The notes beneath the pieces were generated by a model, which did not search any database, was not told where the DNA came from, and saw only the letters and a list, made by a program, of their open reading frames with translations. From an uncultured Bacteroidales bacterium (GTDB lineage Bacteria; Bacteroidota; Bacteroidia; Bacteroidales; Muribaculaceae), in contig CACZHT010000019.1 in the NCBI GenBank assembly GCA_902781045.1, forward strand, positions 1-59,857: DNA of 59,857 bases. Reading direction: 5' to 3'. The position numbers were made by a program, and so were the translations under genes. Of the stretch, positions 43,815-51,988 are shown in pieces; position 1 is the first letter of the stretch, and each line of letters begins with the position of its first letter.

Positions 43815-45173
43815 TTGGATCCTGACCCGTTATCGTCATTGTTGAATCTCCTCTGTGCCGCCATGCCTGTGGCCGGGCAGTCACCCATTGTCTTTCATGC
43901 ACCCACACTAGGCTCACTGGTTGCCATCTTTGTGGCACTGGCGGGACTGTTCCTGTCAGCCTTCAACTCGGGCAGTGAAATCGCGTTTTTCTCATTGCGC
44001 CCCGATGATGTCGAGACCATCGAGGACGAACGCGCCCGCGACCGTGTCACCGGCCTGCTCAAGAACCCCGAGCGTCTGCTGGCCACCATCCTCATCGGCA
44101 ACAACCTGGTCAACATCATGATCATCATCGTGCTCAACTATGCGATGAACCAGATGTTCAGTTTTCCGGACACACCTGGTGGCAAGGTGGCCGATTTCTT
44201 GGTGCAGACGGTCATCCTCACCTTTCTCATCTTGCTCTTCGGCGAGGTCATTCCCAAGCTCTACGCCACCAGCTATAACGTCAAGTTTGCCGCCTTTGCC
44301 TCCGGCCCGCTGCGCCTGTCGGTCAAGCTGTTCTCGCCCCTGTCGCGTCTCATGGTCAAGAGCACCCATATCGTGAACCGGGTAGTGTCGAGTCAGGCCG
44401 AAGACCTCTCGACCGAGGACCTCACCCGAGCCCTGGAGGCGAGCGAAGTCAAGAGCGAGGACGAGAAGGAGCTGCTCGAGGGCATCCTCACCTTCGGCAA
44501 CAAGACGGTCAACGAGATCATGCGGCCCCGTGTCGACGTGGTCGACATCGACTATGACACCAAGTTTGACGACGTTGTGGCCCGTGTGGTCCAGACCGGC
44601 TACTCGCGCATGCCCGTCTACAGCGAAACGCCCGACAACATCCGGGGCATCCTCTACGCCAAAGACCTGCTGCCCTACATCGGCAAGCGCGACAATGACT
44701 TCCGCTGGCAGAACCTGGTGCGGCCGGCCTATTTTGTGCCGGAGACCCGCATGATTGATGACCTGCTCGAGGACTTCCGCACCAAGAAGATGCACATGGC
44801 CATCATCGTCGATGAGTATGGCTGCACCCAGGGCATCGCCACGCTCGAGGACGTGCTCGAGGAGATTGTGGGCGACATCGACGACGAGTATGACACCGAA
44901 GAGAAGTTCTACAACAAGCTCGGCCCCAACGTCTATGCCTTCGATGCCAAGACGTTGCTGAGCGACTTCTGCCGCGTGCTCAACCTTGACGAGGACGAGC
45001 TGGGTGAGCACCGCGTCGATGCCGAGACCATTGCCGGGCTGCTGCTCGACATCAAGGGCGACTTCCTCAAGGAGCAGGAGACCGTGGTGCTGGGGCGCTT
45101 CAAGTTCACCGTGCTCAAGCTGGATCGCTACCGCATCGACCGCGTCAAGGTCGAGATTGTCGACAACCAATAG
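43815..45173 (+). CDS. gldE: GldE-like CNNM/CBS-domain membrane protein
   Basis: The 452-aa protein has a DUF21/CNNM transmembrane domain (about residues 25-190, with GLFLSAFNSGSEIAFFSL and LLFGEVIPKLYATSYNVKFA), two CBS domains (about 210-335; IMRPRVDVVDIDYDTKF, YSRMPVYSE, MAIIVDEYGCTQGIATLEDV) and a C-terminal CorC/HlyC transporter-associated domain. This matches GldE, associated with gliding motility and T9SS in Bacteroidetes, a group related to magnesium/cobalt transport proteins. Its start appears to be TTG (DPDPLSSLL); an internal ATG at codon 17 is the alternative. A real gliding role in this organism is not implied. Confidence 0.87.
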   Translation: MDPDPLSSLLNLLCAAMPVAGQSPIVFHAPTLGSLVAIFVALAGLFLSAFNSGSEIAFFSLRPDDVETIEDERARDRVTGLLKNPERLLATILIGNNLVNIMIIIVLNYAMNQMFSFPDTPGGKVADFLVQTVILTFLILLFGEVIPKLYATSYNVKFAAFASGPLRLSVKLFSPLSRLMVKSTHIVNRVVSSQAEDLSTEDLTRALEASEVKSEDEKELLEGILTFGNKTVNEIMRPRVDVVDIDYDTKFDDVVARVVQTGYSRMPVYSETPDNIRGILYAKDLLPYIGKRDNDFRWQNLVRPAYFVPETRMIDDLLEDFRTKKMHMAIIVDEYGCTQGIATLEDVLEEIVGDIDDEYDTEEKFYNKLGPNVYAFDAKTLLSDFCRVLNLDEDELGEHRVDAETIAGLLLDIKGDFLKEQETVVLGRFKFTVLKLDRYRIDRVKVEIVDNQ

Positions 45174-45266
45174 TCCCAAGGGCATTACCGACACGTCAGT
45201 GTATAGCGAGACATAGTCTCTCAACACCATAAAACCAAGAAACTAGAAACTAAAAAAACGATAACA

Positions 45267-46922
45267 ATGAAACACCAACTGTTGACACTGGCGCTGGTTG
45301 CCCTGGCAGGCACCACCGGCGCATGGGCCTGCACCAACCTCATCGTGGGCAAGGCCGCCTCGGCCGACGGCTCGACCATCATCTCCTACGCCGCCGACTC
45401 GCACACCCTGTATGGCGACATGCAATATCTGCCGGCAGCCGACCACAAGCCCGGCGAGATGCGCAAAATCTATGACTGGGACTCGGGCAAGTATCTGGGC
45501 GAGATACCCGAGGTGGCCCACACCTATGCTGTGGTGGGCAACATCAACGAGCACCAGGTGACCATCGGCGAGAGCACCTGGGGTGGCCGGCATGAGCTGG
45601 AGGACACTACCGGCATCATCGACTATGGCAGCCTCATCTACATCGGTCTGCAGCGTGCTAAGACTGCGCGCGAGGCACTGACCATCATGACCGACCTGGT
45701 GGCCAAGTATGGCTATCGCAGCGAGGGCGAGTCGTTCAGCATCGGCGACCCCAACGAGATCTGGGTGCTCGACCTCATCGGCAAGGGCGGCAAGGAGCGC
45801 GGTGCCGTGTGGGTGGCGCAGCGCATTCCCGACGACTGCATCTCGGGCCACGCCAACCAGCCCCGCATCCACACCTTCCCCTTGAAGGACAAGGCCAACT
45901 GCATCTACTCGAAGGATGTCATCTCGTTTGCGCGCAAGATGGGGTGGTTCAACGGCAAGGACGCCGAGTTTGACTTCAGCCAGACCTACTGCCCGGCCGA
46001 CTTCGGCACGCTGCGCGGCTGCGATGCCCGTGTGTGGAGCTACTTCAACCGCTTTGCATCGGGCATGGACCGCTACCTCCCCTTCATCAACGGCAAGAAG
46101 GGTGCCGAGGTGATGCCACTCTATGTCAAGCCCGACCGCAAGGTCAGCGTGCGCGACGTGCAGAACATGATGCGCGACCACTACGAGGGCACCCCGTTCG
46201 ACATGACCAAGGACAAGGGTTCGAAGATACTGTACGACGTGCCTTACCGCTGGCGACCCATGGAGTATAAGGTCGACGGCAAGGAGTACCTGCACGAGCG
46301 TGCCATCGCCACGCAGCAGACGGGATGGGTATTCGTCTCGCAGATGCGCTCGTGGCTGCCCGATGCCATCGGGGGCGTGCACTGGTTTGGTGTCGACGAT
46401 GCCAACACCGCCGTGTTTGTGCCCATGTATTGCAGCATCACCGAGGTGCCCAAGAGCTATGCCCAGGGAACGGCCGACCTCTATACACTGAATTGGGAGA
46501 GTGCCTTCTGGGTCAACAACTGGGTGGCCAACCAGGCCTATAGCCGCTACAACCAGATGATTGGCGACATCCGCAAGGTACAGAACGACATCGAGGATGC
46601 CTGGCACCGCAACCAAGCCGGCTTCGAGGCACAGGCACTGGCTGCCTACAAGCAGAACCCCGCACAGGCCGTGGAGATGCTCACCAACTACTCGTGCAAC
46701 CAGGCCCAGCAGGCCACTCAACGCTATCGCAAGCTGGGCGAATATCTGTTTGTCAAGTATCTGGATGGCAACATCAAGAAGGAGAAGGACGGCAAGTTTG
46801 AGCGCAATGCCAATGGCGTGCCCGTGCAGCCCACCTTCGGCGGCTACAACCAGGAGTACTTCGACGCCATTGTCAAGGACGGCGACGCCGAGCACCTGCG
46901 CGTGCTCGAGATGGAGAAGTAG
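45267..46922 (+). CDS. C69-family dipeptidase
   Basis: The 551-aa enzyme belongs to the PepD/U34 N-terminal nucleophile dipeptidases. A signal peptide ends at GAWA, exposing C22 as the catalytic N-terminal cysteine of CTNLIVGKAASADGSTII. Family blocks ATIGESTWGG-like (VTIGESTWGGRHEL), EGESFSIGDPNEIWVLDLIG, GVWVAQRIPDD-like and HWFGVDDANTAVFVPMY follow. Being exported, it likely finishes peptide degradation in the periplasm. It follows gldE by 93 nt without a recognised promoter and is closed by a very strong terminator. Confidence 0.93.
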   Translation: MKHQLLTLALVALAGTTGAWACTNLIVGKAASADGSTIISYAADSHTLYGDMQYLPAADHKPGEMRKIYDWDSGKYLGEIPEVAHTYAVVGNINEHQVTIGESTWGGRHELEDTTGIIDYGSLIYIGLQRAKTAREALTIMTDLVAKYGYRSEGESFSIGDPNEIWVLDLIGKGGKERGAVWVAQRIPDDCISGHANQPRIHTFPLKDKANCIYSKDVISFARKMGWFNGKDAEFDFSQTYCPADFGTLRGCDARVWSYFNRFASGMDRYLPFINGKKGAEVMPLYVKPDRKVSVRDVQNMMRDHYEGTPFDMTKDKGSKILYDVPYRWRPMEYKVDGKEYLHERAIATQQTGWVFVSQMRSWLPDAIGGVHWFGVDDANTAVFVPMYCSITEVPKSYAQGTADLYTLNWESAFWVNNWVANQAYSRYNQMIGDIRKVQNDIEDAWHRNQAGFEAQALAAYKQNPAQAVEMLTNYSCNQAQQATQRYRKLGEYLFVKYLDGNIKKEKDGKFERNANGVPVQPTFGGYNQEYFDAIVKDGDAEHLRVLEMEK

Positions 46923-46939
46923 TTCAAGCTACGAGCTAC

Positions 46940-46987
46940 AAACTCAAACGGGGCCAGAGCACGACTGCTCTGGCCCCGTTTGAGTTT
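46940..46987 (+). terminator. Strong terminator
   Basis: A perfect 22-bp stem (46940-46961 with 46966-46987) with a CGAC loop, followed by GCTTTTA. Confidence 0.9.
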
Positions 46988-47000
46988 GCTTTTATATGAT

Positions 47001-47051
47001 TCAGATTGCAAACAATTCTTCCACTGTCACCTCATTTTTTGATTCCGACTT
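47001..47051 (-). pseudogene. Remnant of a second DUF234-type ATPase gene (3' end)
   Basis: Reading the minus strand gives KSESKNEVTVEELFAI and a TGA stop. The neighbouring intact ATPase ends REVTMDDLFA. The match is only about ten residues, so this is suggestive: it may be the surviving tail of a duplicated or replaced paralogue. No upstream coding match is visible between 47052 and 47172. Confidence 0.35.
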
Positions 47052-47172
47052 AAAAAGTATCAAAAATCACTAAAAACGCACCAAAACTACTGAAAGCAGT
47101 GGGACATAAGGCTTATTCTTGTTGTTGAAGTTGTATGCGTTGTTTTTTATTATCTGCCTGATAGGTATGTGT

Positions 47173-48618
47173 TCATGCGAACAGGTCGTCCATGGTGACT
47201 TCGCGTTGCACCGCATCATTGTGCTTAAACCCGGCAAGGCCGTAGGTAGTGATCAGTGTCGTGTGCAGCGACTTGGTTGTTGCGGTGAGCGCCCTGAATG
47301 TCTCGCGTCGCCGGATCAAAGTCTGGGCATAGTCTTGGCTTAGCGAGAACTTCTTGTTGGTGAATTTCATCTCGCACAGGTTGATGGTCTTGTCACGGCG
47401 GTCTATCACCATGTCAATCTGTGTGCCTTTATGCTTGTTGCCGTCACTGTCGACAAAGGGTTGTGAGCACCACGAGCACACCTCGCTCAGCACGCCGGTG
47501 ATTCCCAGCTTTTGCTTGATTTGTTGCACATGCAGCAGGCACACCTGCTCAAAAGCATGGCCCTGCCAGCTGTTGCGGGCGGGATTGTCAATCATATTCT
47601 GCCAGTAGTTGTCATCCTGACTGTTTGACTGGTCGACAAAGCGCAAGTGGAACAACGTGAACAAGTCGGTGAGCTGAAAAATCTGTCCGCGTTCTTTCTT
47701 GCCGAATGCTTTGTATTGCCTGACAAAATCGCATCTGCGCAAATTGTCAAGCACCTCGGTCAGCAGTCCTCCCTGAGGCAGATGCAATGTTTGCTGAATC
47801 TCGCTGCGGGTCATGCCCAGTGAATGATGTGACAATGTCTCAACCACCTGCCGATAGACCGAAGAGTTGTTGAACAGTGAACGGAAGATGAAGTCAAACT
47901 CTGTGGCCAAGACAGCTCCGTCGCCGAAGAACAAGGTGTCAATGTTTTCGTCCAGCGAGAGGCTGCTTTCAAGCATATCCAGATAATAAGGTATGCCGCC
48001 CATGGTCATGTATGCCTCGGTGATTTGATAGCGATTCCAGTCGAAACCCTTGTTCAGCAAGAAGCTCTCGGTCTCGCCCAGAGTGAACGGACGGAGGTAA
48101 ATCTGACGGTTGACACGGCCATGCATGCCGCCACGGTCGCCGATGAGCTTTGAAATCATCCAAGTGGTCGCCGAGCCGCATACAAAGATTTTCAGCCCCT
48201 TGCGTGTCGAACCCCACATGTTCCAGAAATAGCTGAAAGCGGCCAGAAAATTTGATTTTGGTGTGTCGAGCCACGGCATCTCGTCGATGAAAACCACGAG
48301 TTTTTCCTTGTCAAGCGATGACAGGTAACTGCGTAGTTGCTCCATTGCCTCAAACCAGTTTTTGGGCTGCGGGTGACGCTGCCCCGAGTGGCGCTCCAGC
48401 TCTTGCCTGAATAGTGTCAGTTGGGTTGTGCGAGGGGCACCAAGTGTTCCTGTAAAGAAGAAGTCGAATTTCTCGTTGAAGAATTGCTTGACCAGAAATG
48501 TCTTGCCCACGCGCCGGCGGCCATATATGGCGATGAGTTCAGCTTTGGCACTGTCATAATATTCTTGCATGAGGCGTTGCTCACGCTCGCGACCGATAAT
48601 CTTGTGAATGTCTGCCAT
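47173..48618 (-). CDS. AAA ATPase with C-terminal DUF234 nuclease-like domain
   Basis: The 481-aa protein is of the archaeal-type ATPase/DUF234 family common in Bacteroidetes genomes. The ATPase part has Walker A GRRRVGKT (33-40), Walker B LVVFIDEMPWLD and sensor-like FVCGSATTWM. A winged-helix region follows (MTRSEIQQTLHLPQGGLLTEVL). The C-terminal domain carries GTQIDMVIDRRDKTINLCEMKFT, a PD-(D/E)xK-like D...ExK motif. The physiological role of the family is not established; mobile or defence-like behaviour has been suggested. The start is the ATG at 48618; an upstream TTG lies inside the -7 box. Monocistronic, between two terminators. Confidence 0.88.
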   Translation of the reverse strand: MADIHKIIGREREQRLMQEYYDSAKAELIAIYGRRRVGKTFLVKQFFNEKFDFFFTGTLGAPRTTQLTLFRQELERHSGQRHPQPKNWFEAMEQLRSYLSSLDKEKLVVFIDEMPWLDTPKSNFLAAFSYFWNMWGSTRKGLKIFVCGSATTWMISKLIGDRGGMHGRVNRQIYLRPFTLGETESFLLNKGFDWNRYQITEAYMTMGGIPYYLDMLESSLSLDENIDTLFFGDGAVLATEFDFIFRSLFNNSSVYRQVVETLSHHSLGMTRSEIQQTLHLPQGGLLTEVLDNLRRCDFVRQYKAFGKKERGQIFQLTDLFTLFHLRFVDQSNSQDDNYWQNMIDNPARNSWQGHAFEQVCLLHVQQIKQKLGITGVLSEVCSWCSQPFVDSDGNKHKGTQIDMVIDRRDKTINLCEMKFTNKKFSLSQDYAQTLIRRRETFRALTATTKSLHTTLITTYGLAGFKHNDAVQREVTMDDLFA

Positions 48619-48639
48619 CAGATGTCGATTTAGAGAGTG

Positions 48640-48647
48640 CAAAGATA
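48640..48647 (-). promoter_or_regulatory. Promoter -7 box of the ATPase gene
   Basis: TATCTTTG on the minus strand, 21 nt before the ATG. Confidence 0.55.
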
Positions 48648-48658
48648 GTAAAAAAATA

Positions 48659-48712
48659 GCGATAGTGGTTCCCTAACGTACAAAAAAAATGCGTTACGGA
48701 ACCACTATCGGC
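48659..48712 (-). terminator. Terminator of the nrdD-nrdG transcript
   Basis: On the minus strand GCCGATAGTGGTTCC pairs with GGAACCACTATCGC, extended by CGTAACG/CGTTAG with one mismatch, and ends in TTTTTTT. It separates nrdG from the ATPase promoter. Confidence 0.82.
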
Positions 48713-48853
48713 TGTTTTTGCCATCAGACATCAGGCAACAGGAGCAATAATTCAGGTTCTGCGAGTTTGGCAATACGCTGTGAGATTTTGGATTAGATCT
48801 TGATAGATTTCTGCTCACAGGGTGCTAAATGGGGCCAAGGGGTGCCGGGGAAG

Positions 48854-49330
48854 CTAAGCAAGGAACAGGGTGGCGCGGCCCGTGGCCAGCGATCGGGCTA
48901 CATCAATGATGCGCTGGTTGCGGCTGCCACGGAAGCGGAGGGTGGTGTCGCGCTCGGCAACTACAAAGCGTCCCTCGACCACCACATCGCACAATCGGGC
49001 TACTTCAAGCAGGGTGGGGGAGGTGGTGATTTCTTCCCAACTATATCCCGTATAGCACCACAGGTTGTAGCCGCCCTGGCGGATGCGCCGCACCAGCTCG
49101 AGCACACCCGGATGCTGCAGCGGGTCGCCGCCGCTCAGCGTCACCGGTGCCTCGTTGTCGTCGATGACCCGCATGACCTCATCGACGGCCATCTCAGTGC
49201 CGCCCAGCGGGTCCCACGACTGCGGGTTGTGGCACCCCGGGCAGTGGTGGCTGCACCCGGCCAGATAGACCGAGGTGCGCAACCCCGGTCCATCCACACT
49301 GGTCCCCTCAACGATTCTTAACACACGCAC
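48854..49330 (-). CDS. nrdG: Anaerobic ribonucleotide reductase activating protein
   Basis: The 158-aa radical SAM enzyme generates the glycyl radical on NrdD. The cluster motif is C26-x3-C30-x2-C33 in YLAGCSHHCPGCHNPQSWD, preceded by EGTSVDGPGLRTSVY. The SAM-binding VTLSGGDPL and LWCYTGYSWEEI follow. Length is typical. The start is a GTG; a second GTG two codons later is possible. It lies 43 nt after nrdD and is co-transcribed with it. Confidence 0.94.
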   Translation of the reverse strand: MRVLRIVEGTSVDGPGLRTSVYLAGCSHHCPGCHNPQSWDPLGGTEMAVDEVMRVIDDNEAPVTLSGGDPLQHPGVLELVRRIRQGGYNLWCYTGYSWEEITTSPTLLEVARLCDVVVEGRFVVAERDTTLRFRGSRNQRIIDVARSLATGRATLFLA

Positions 49331-49373
49331 TTTCTGGCGAATTGAGAATTAAGCTGCTAGAATTATGAATTAG

Positions 49374-51581
49374 TCACTGGTGCACGACGCGGTCGTTGAG
49401 CTCAGCCAGCTTGCCGCTGTTCCAGCGGTCGGTGGTGCCCACCAGGTAGCCCGTGATGCGCTGCAGGCGGTCGATGTTGTGGCCGTGGCAGTGCGGGCAC
49501 TCGGTCAGGTTGTCGCTGGCGTCCTCATAGCCGCAGTCCATGCAGCGGTTGCGGTTGTGGTTCACCGAGCAGTAGCCCATGTCGTAGCGGTCCATCAGGT
49601 CGACAACATCGGCGATGGCCTGCGGGTTGTGCGTCGCGTCGCCGTCAATCTCGACATAGAAGATGTGGCCGCCGCGCGTCAGGTTGTGGTAGGGAGCTTC
49701 GACCTCGGCCTTGTGCTTGGGGCTGCAATGGTAGTAGACCGGGACGTGGTTGGAGTTGGTGTAGTAAATCTTGTCGGTCACGCCCGCAATCTCGCCGAAG
49801 TCGGCACGGTCGCGGCGGGTGAACTTGCCGCTCAGCCCCTCGGCCGGCGTGGCCAGCACGCTGTAGTTGTGGCCATATTGCTCGCAGAACTCCAGCACAC
49901 GGTCGCGCATGTGTGTGACGATGCGCACACCCAGGGCCTGGGCCGCGTCGCTCTCGCCGTGGTGCTTGCCCGTTAGGGCTATGAGGCACTCGGCCAGGCC
50001 GATGAAGCCGATGCCCAGGGTGCCCTGGTTGATGACGCTCTCGATGGTGTCGGTGGGCTTGAGCTGGTCGGCGCCGTTCCAAAGCTGCGTCATCAGCAAC
50101 GGGAACTGCTTGGCCATGGCCGTCTTCTGGAAGTTGTAGCGGTCGTCCAGCTGGCGGGCCACAATCTCGAGCACGTGGTCCAGCTTGCCGAAGAATGCTG
50201 TGATGCGCTCCTGCTCGTCCTGGATGCCCATGCACTCGATGGCCAGCTTGACGATGTTGATGGTGGTGAACGATAGGTTGCCGCGTCCGATGGAGGTCTT
50301 CATGCCATAGCGGTTCTCGAACACGCGCGTGCGGCACCCCATCGTGGCCACCTCGTGCAGATAGCGCTTGGGGTCGTCGGCCCTCCACGCATCGTTCTGG
50401 TTGTAGGTCGCGTCCAGGTTGACAAAGTTGGGGAAGAAGCGCCGAGCCGTCACCTTGCATGCCAGCTGATACAGGTCGTAGTTCGGGTCATCGGGCAGGT
50501 AGCTCACACCGCGCTTCTTCTTCCAGATTTGGATGGGAAAGATGGCTGTCGCGCCGTTGCCCACGCCCTCGTAGGTCGAGAACAGCAACTCGCGAATCAC
50601 GCAGCGGCCCTCGGCGCTGGTGTCGGTGCCATAGTTGATGGAGCTGAACACCACCTGGTTGCCACCACGGCTGTGGATGGTGTTCATGTTGTGGATAAAC
50701 GCCTCCATGGCCTGGTGCACGCGCTCGGCGGTGCGGTTGATGGCCTGCTGCAGGGCGCGCTCGCGGCCTGTGAGCCCCTCCAGCGGACGGATGATGTAGT
50801 CCTTGACCGGTGCGTCATAGAGGTCGTGGTAGTCCTGCCCGGTGGCCTGCTCGACATACTTCACCTCCTCGACAAACGAGCGGCGCACATAGGGGGCCAG
50901 ATAGAAGTCAAATGCCGGGATGGCCTGGCCGCCGTGCATCTCGTTCTGCGCTGTCTCCATCGAGATGCAGGCGATGACGCTGGCTGTCTCGATGCGCTTG
51001 GCCGGGCGCGACTCGCCGTGGCCGGCGCTGAAGCCGTGCTCCAGCACGTGGTCCAGTGGATGTTGCACACACGTCAGGCTCTTGGTGGGGTAATAGTCCT
51101 TGTCGTGGATGTGGATGTAGTTGTTGCGCACGGCCTCGCGGGCCTCCTCGCTCAGCAGGTAGTCGTCGACAAAGGGCTTGGTCGACTCGCTGGCAAACTT
51201 CATCATCATGCCCGCCGGGGTGTCGGCGTTCATGTTGGCGTTCTCACGGGTGATGTCGTTGTTCTTGGCGTTGATGATCTCGAGGAAGATGTCGCGCGTC
51301 TTGGCCTTGCGGGCCACACTGCGCTTGTGGCGGTAGTTGATGTAGCATCGTGCCACCTCCTTGCGCGCGCTCTTCATCAGTTCGACCTCGACCATGTCCT
51401 GGATTTCCTCCACGGTCATCTGCTCGCGGCCGCGGGTGCCGATGCGGTCGGCGATGCGCTGAATCAGGCCCTCGTCCTCGCCGGCGTCGGTCTGAAGCAT
51501 GGCCTTGCGGATGGCGGCCTTGATTTTCTCCTCGTTGTAGCCCACAACGCGTCCGTCTCGTTTAACGACTGTCTGTATCAT
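49374..51581 (-). CDS. nrdD: Anaerobic ribonucleoside-triphosphate reductase
   Basis: The 735-aa class III reductase makes dNTPs without oxygen using a glycyl radical. An N-terminal ATP-cone (TVVKRDGRVVGYNEEKIKAA to about residue 90) senses ATP/dATP. The catalytic barrel includes CVQHPLDHVLEHGFSAGHGE and FSSINYGTDTSAEG. Near the C terminus a zinc site (CMDCGYEDASDNLTECPHC) precedes the glycyl radical loop RITGYLVG with G711. Start at MIQTVVKRDG; upstream in-frame sequence is leader. Gene order nrdD-nrdG is usual for obligate anaerobes. Confidence 0.96.
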   Translation of the reverse strand: MIQTVVKRDGRVVGYNEEKIKAAIRKAMLQTDAGEDEGLIQRIADRIGTRGREQMTVEEIQDMVEVELMKSARKEVARCYINYRHKRSVARKAKTRDIFLEIINAKNNDITRENANMNADTPAGMMMKFASESTKPFVDDYLLSEEAREAVRNNYIHIHDKDYYPTKSLTCVQHPLDHVLEHGFSAGHGESRPAKRIETASVIACISMETAQNEMHGGQAIPAFDFYLAPYVRRSFVEEVKYVEQATGQDYHDLYDAPVKDYIIRPLEGLTGRERALQQAINRTAERVHQAMEAFIHNMNTIHSRGGNQVVFSSINYGTDTSAEGRCVIRELLFSTYEGVGNGATAIFPIQIWKKKRGVSYLPDDPNYDLYQLACKVTARRFFPNFVNLDATYNQNDAWRADDPKRYLHEVATMGCRTRVFENRYGMKTSIGRGNLSFTTINIVKLAIECMGIQDEQERITAFFGKLDHVLEIVARQLDDRYNFQKTAMAKQFPLLMTQLWNGADQLKPTDTIESVINQGTLGIGFIGLAECLIALTGKHHGESDAAQALGVRIVTHMRDRVLEFCEQYGHNYSVLATPAEGLSGKFTRRDRADFGEIAGVTDKIYYTNSNHVPVYYHCSPKHKAEVEAPYHNLTRGGHIFYVEIDGDATHNPQAIADVVDLMDRYDMGYCSVNHNRNRCMDCGYEDASDNLTECPHCHGHNIDRLQRITGYLVGTTDRWNSGKLAELNDRVVHQ

Positions 51582-51649
51582 GTTGATGCTTGGGTGTTTT
51601 GATATTCGTAATGAAGCCCACCGACGGTGGGCAGTGCTTTTTGACACTG

Positions 51650-51680
51650 CAAAACTACAAAAGTTTGCCAAAACCGCAAA
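51650..51680 (-). promoter_or_regulatory. Promoter and structured leader of nrdD
   Basis: On the minus strand TTTG (51677-51680), a 19-nt spacer and TAGTTTTG (51650-51657). The leader to 51582 contains two hairpins: CAGTG/CACTG and the tight palindrome GCCCACC-GTC-GGTGGGC. Confidence 0.68.
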
Positions 51681-51949
51681 ACTTTTGCTCGAAAATTTTT
51701 CAACAAATTTTCGTTTTGGATAACTTTTTGTTGTCGGGAAAAATTTAACCATCTATAGGGCAATATGTTGTGTAAATTTTTGGGAAACTTTTGTGCGTTT
51801 GCGTCAGCTGGTGGTTGGCTGTAACTCTCTGTCGTGGCTTTCTGGAGGTGGCGGTAATTGTGCATTGTGCATTGCGCATTATGCATTATATATAAAGGTG
51901 TAATGTGTTAAAATTCTCAATTCTCAATCCGCAATTCTCATTTTATTAT

Positions 51950-51957
51950 TACCTTTG
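51950..51957 (+). promoter_or_regulatory. Promoter -7 box of topA
   Basis: TACCTTTG with about 31 nt to the ATG. Upstream AT-rich AATTCTCAATTCTCA repeats occupy the -33 region. The divergent spacer to nrdD (51681-51949) also holds TGTGCATTG repeats and no gene. Confidence 0.6.
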
Positions 51958-51988
51958 CCGCCGATTTCTAAAAAATGAAGAGGAAAGT

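Noticed and set aside
47119..47343. A 74-codon plus-strand frame beginning with a cysteine-rich hydrophobic segment
   Set aside because: It runs antisense into the ATPase gene and its second half is that gene's complement; the lipoprotein-like start is probably chance.
51761..51773. Possible NrdR box (CAATATGTTGTGT) between nrdD and topA
   Set aside because: There is only a single weak half-match to the known NrdR consensus, about 105 nt upstream of the nrdD -7 box, without a second copy.
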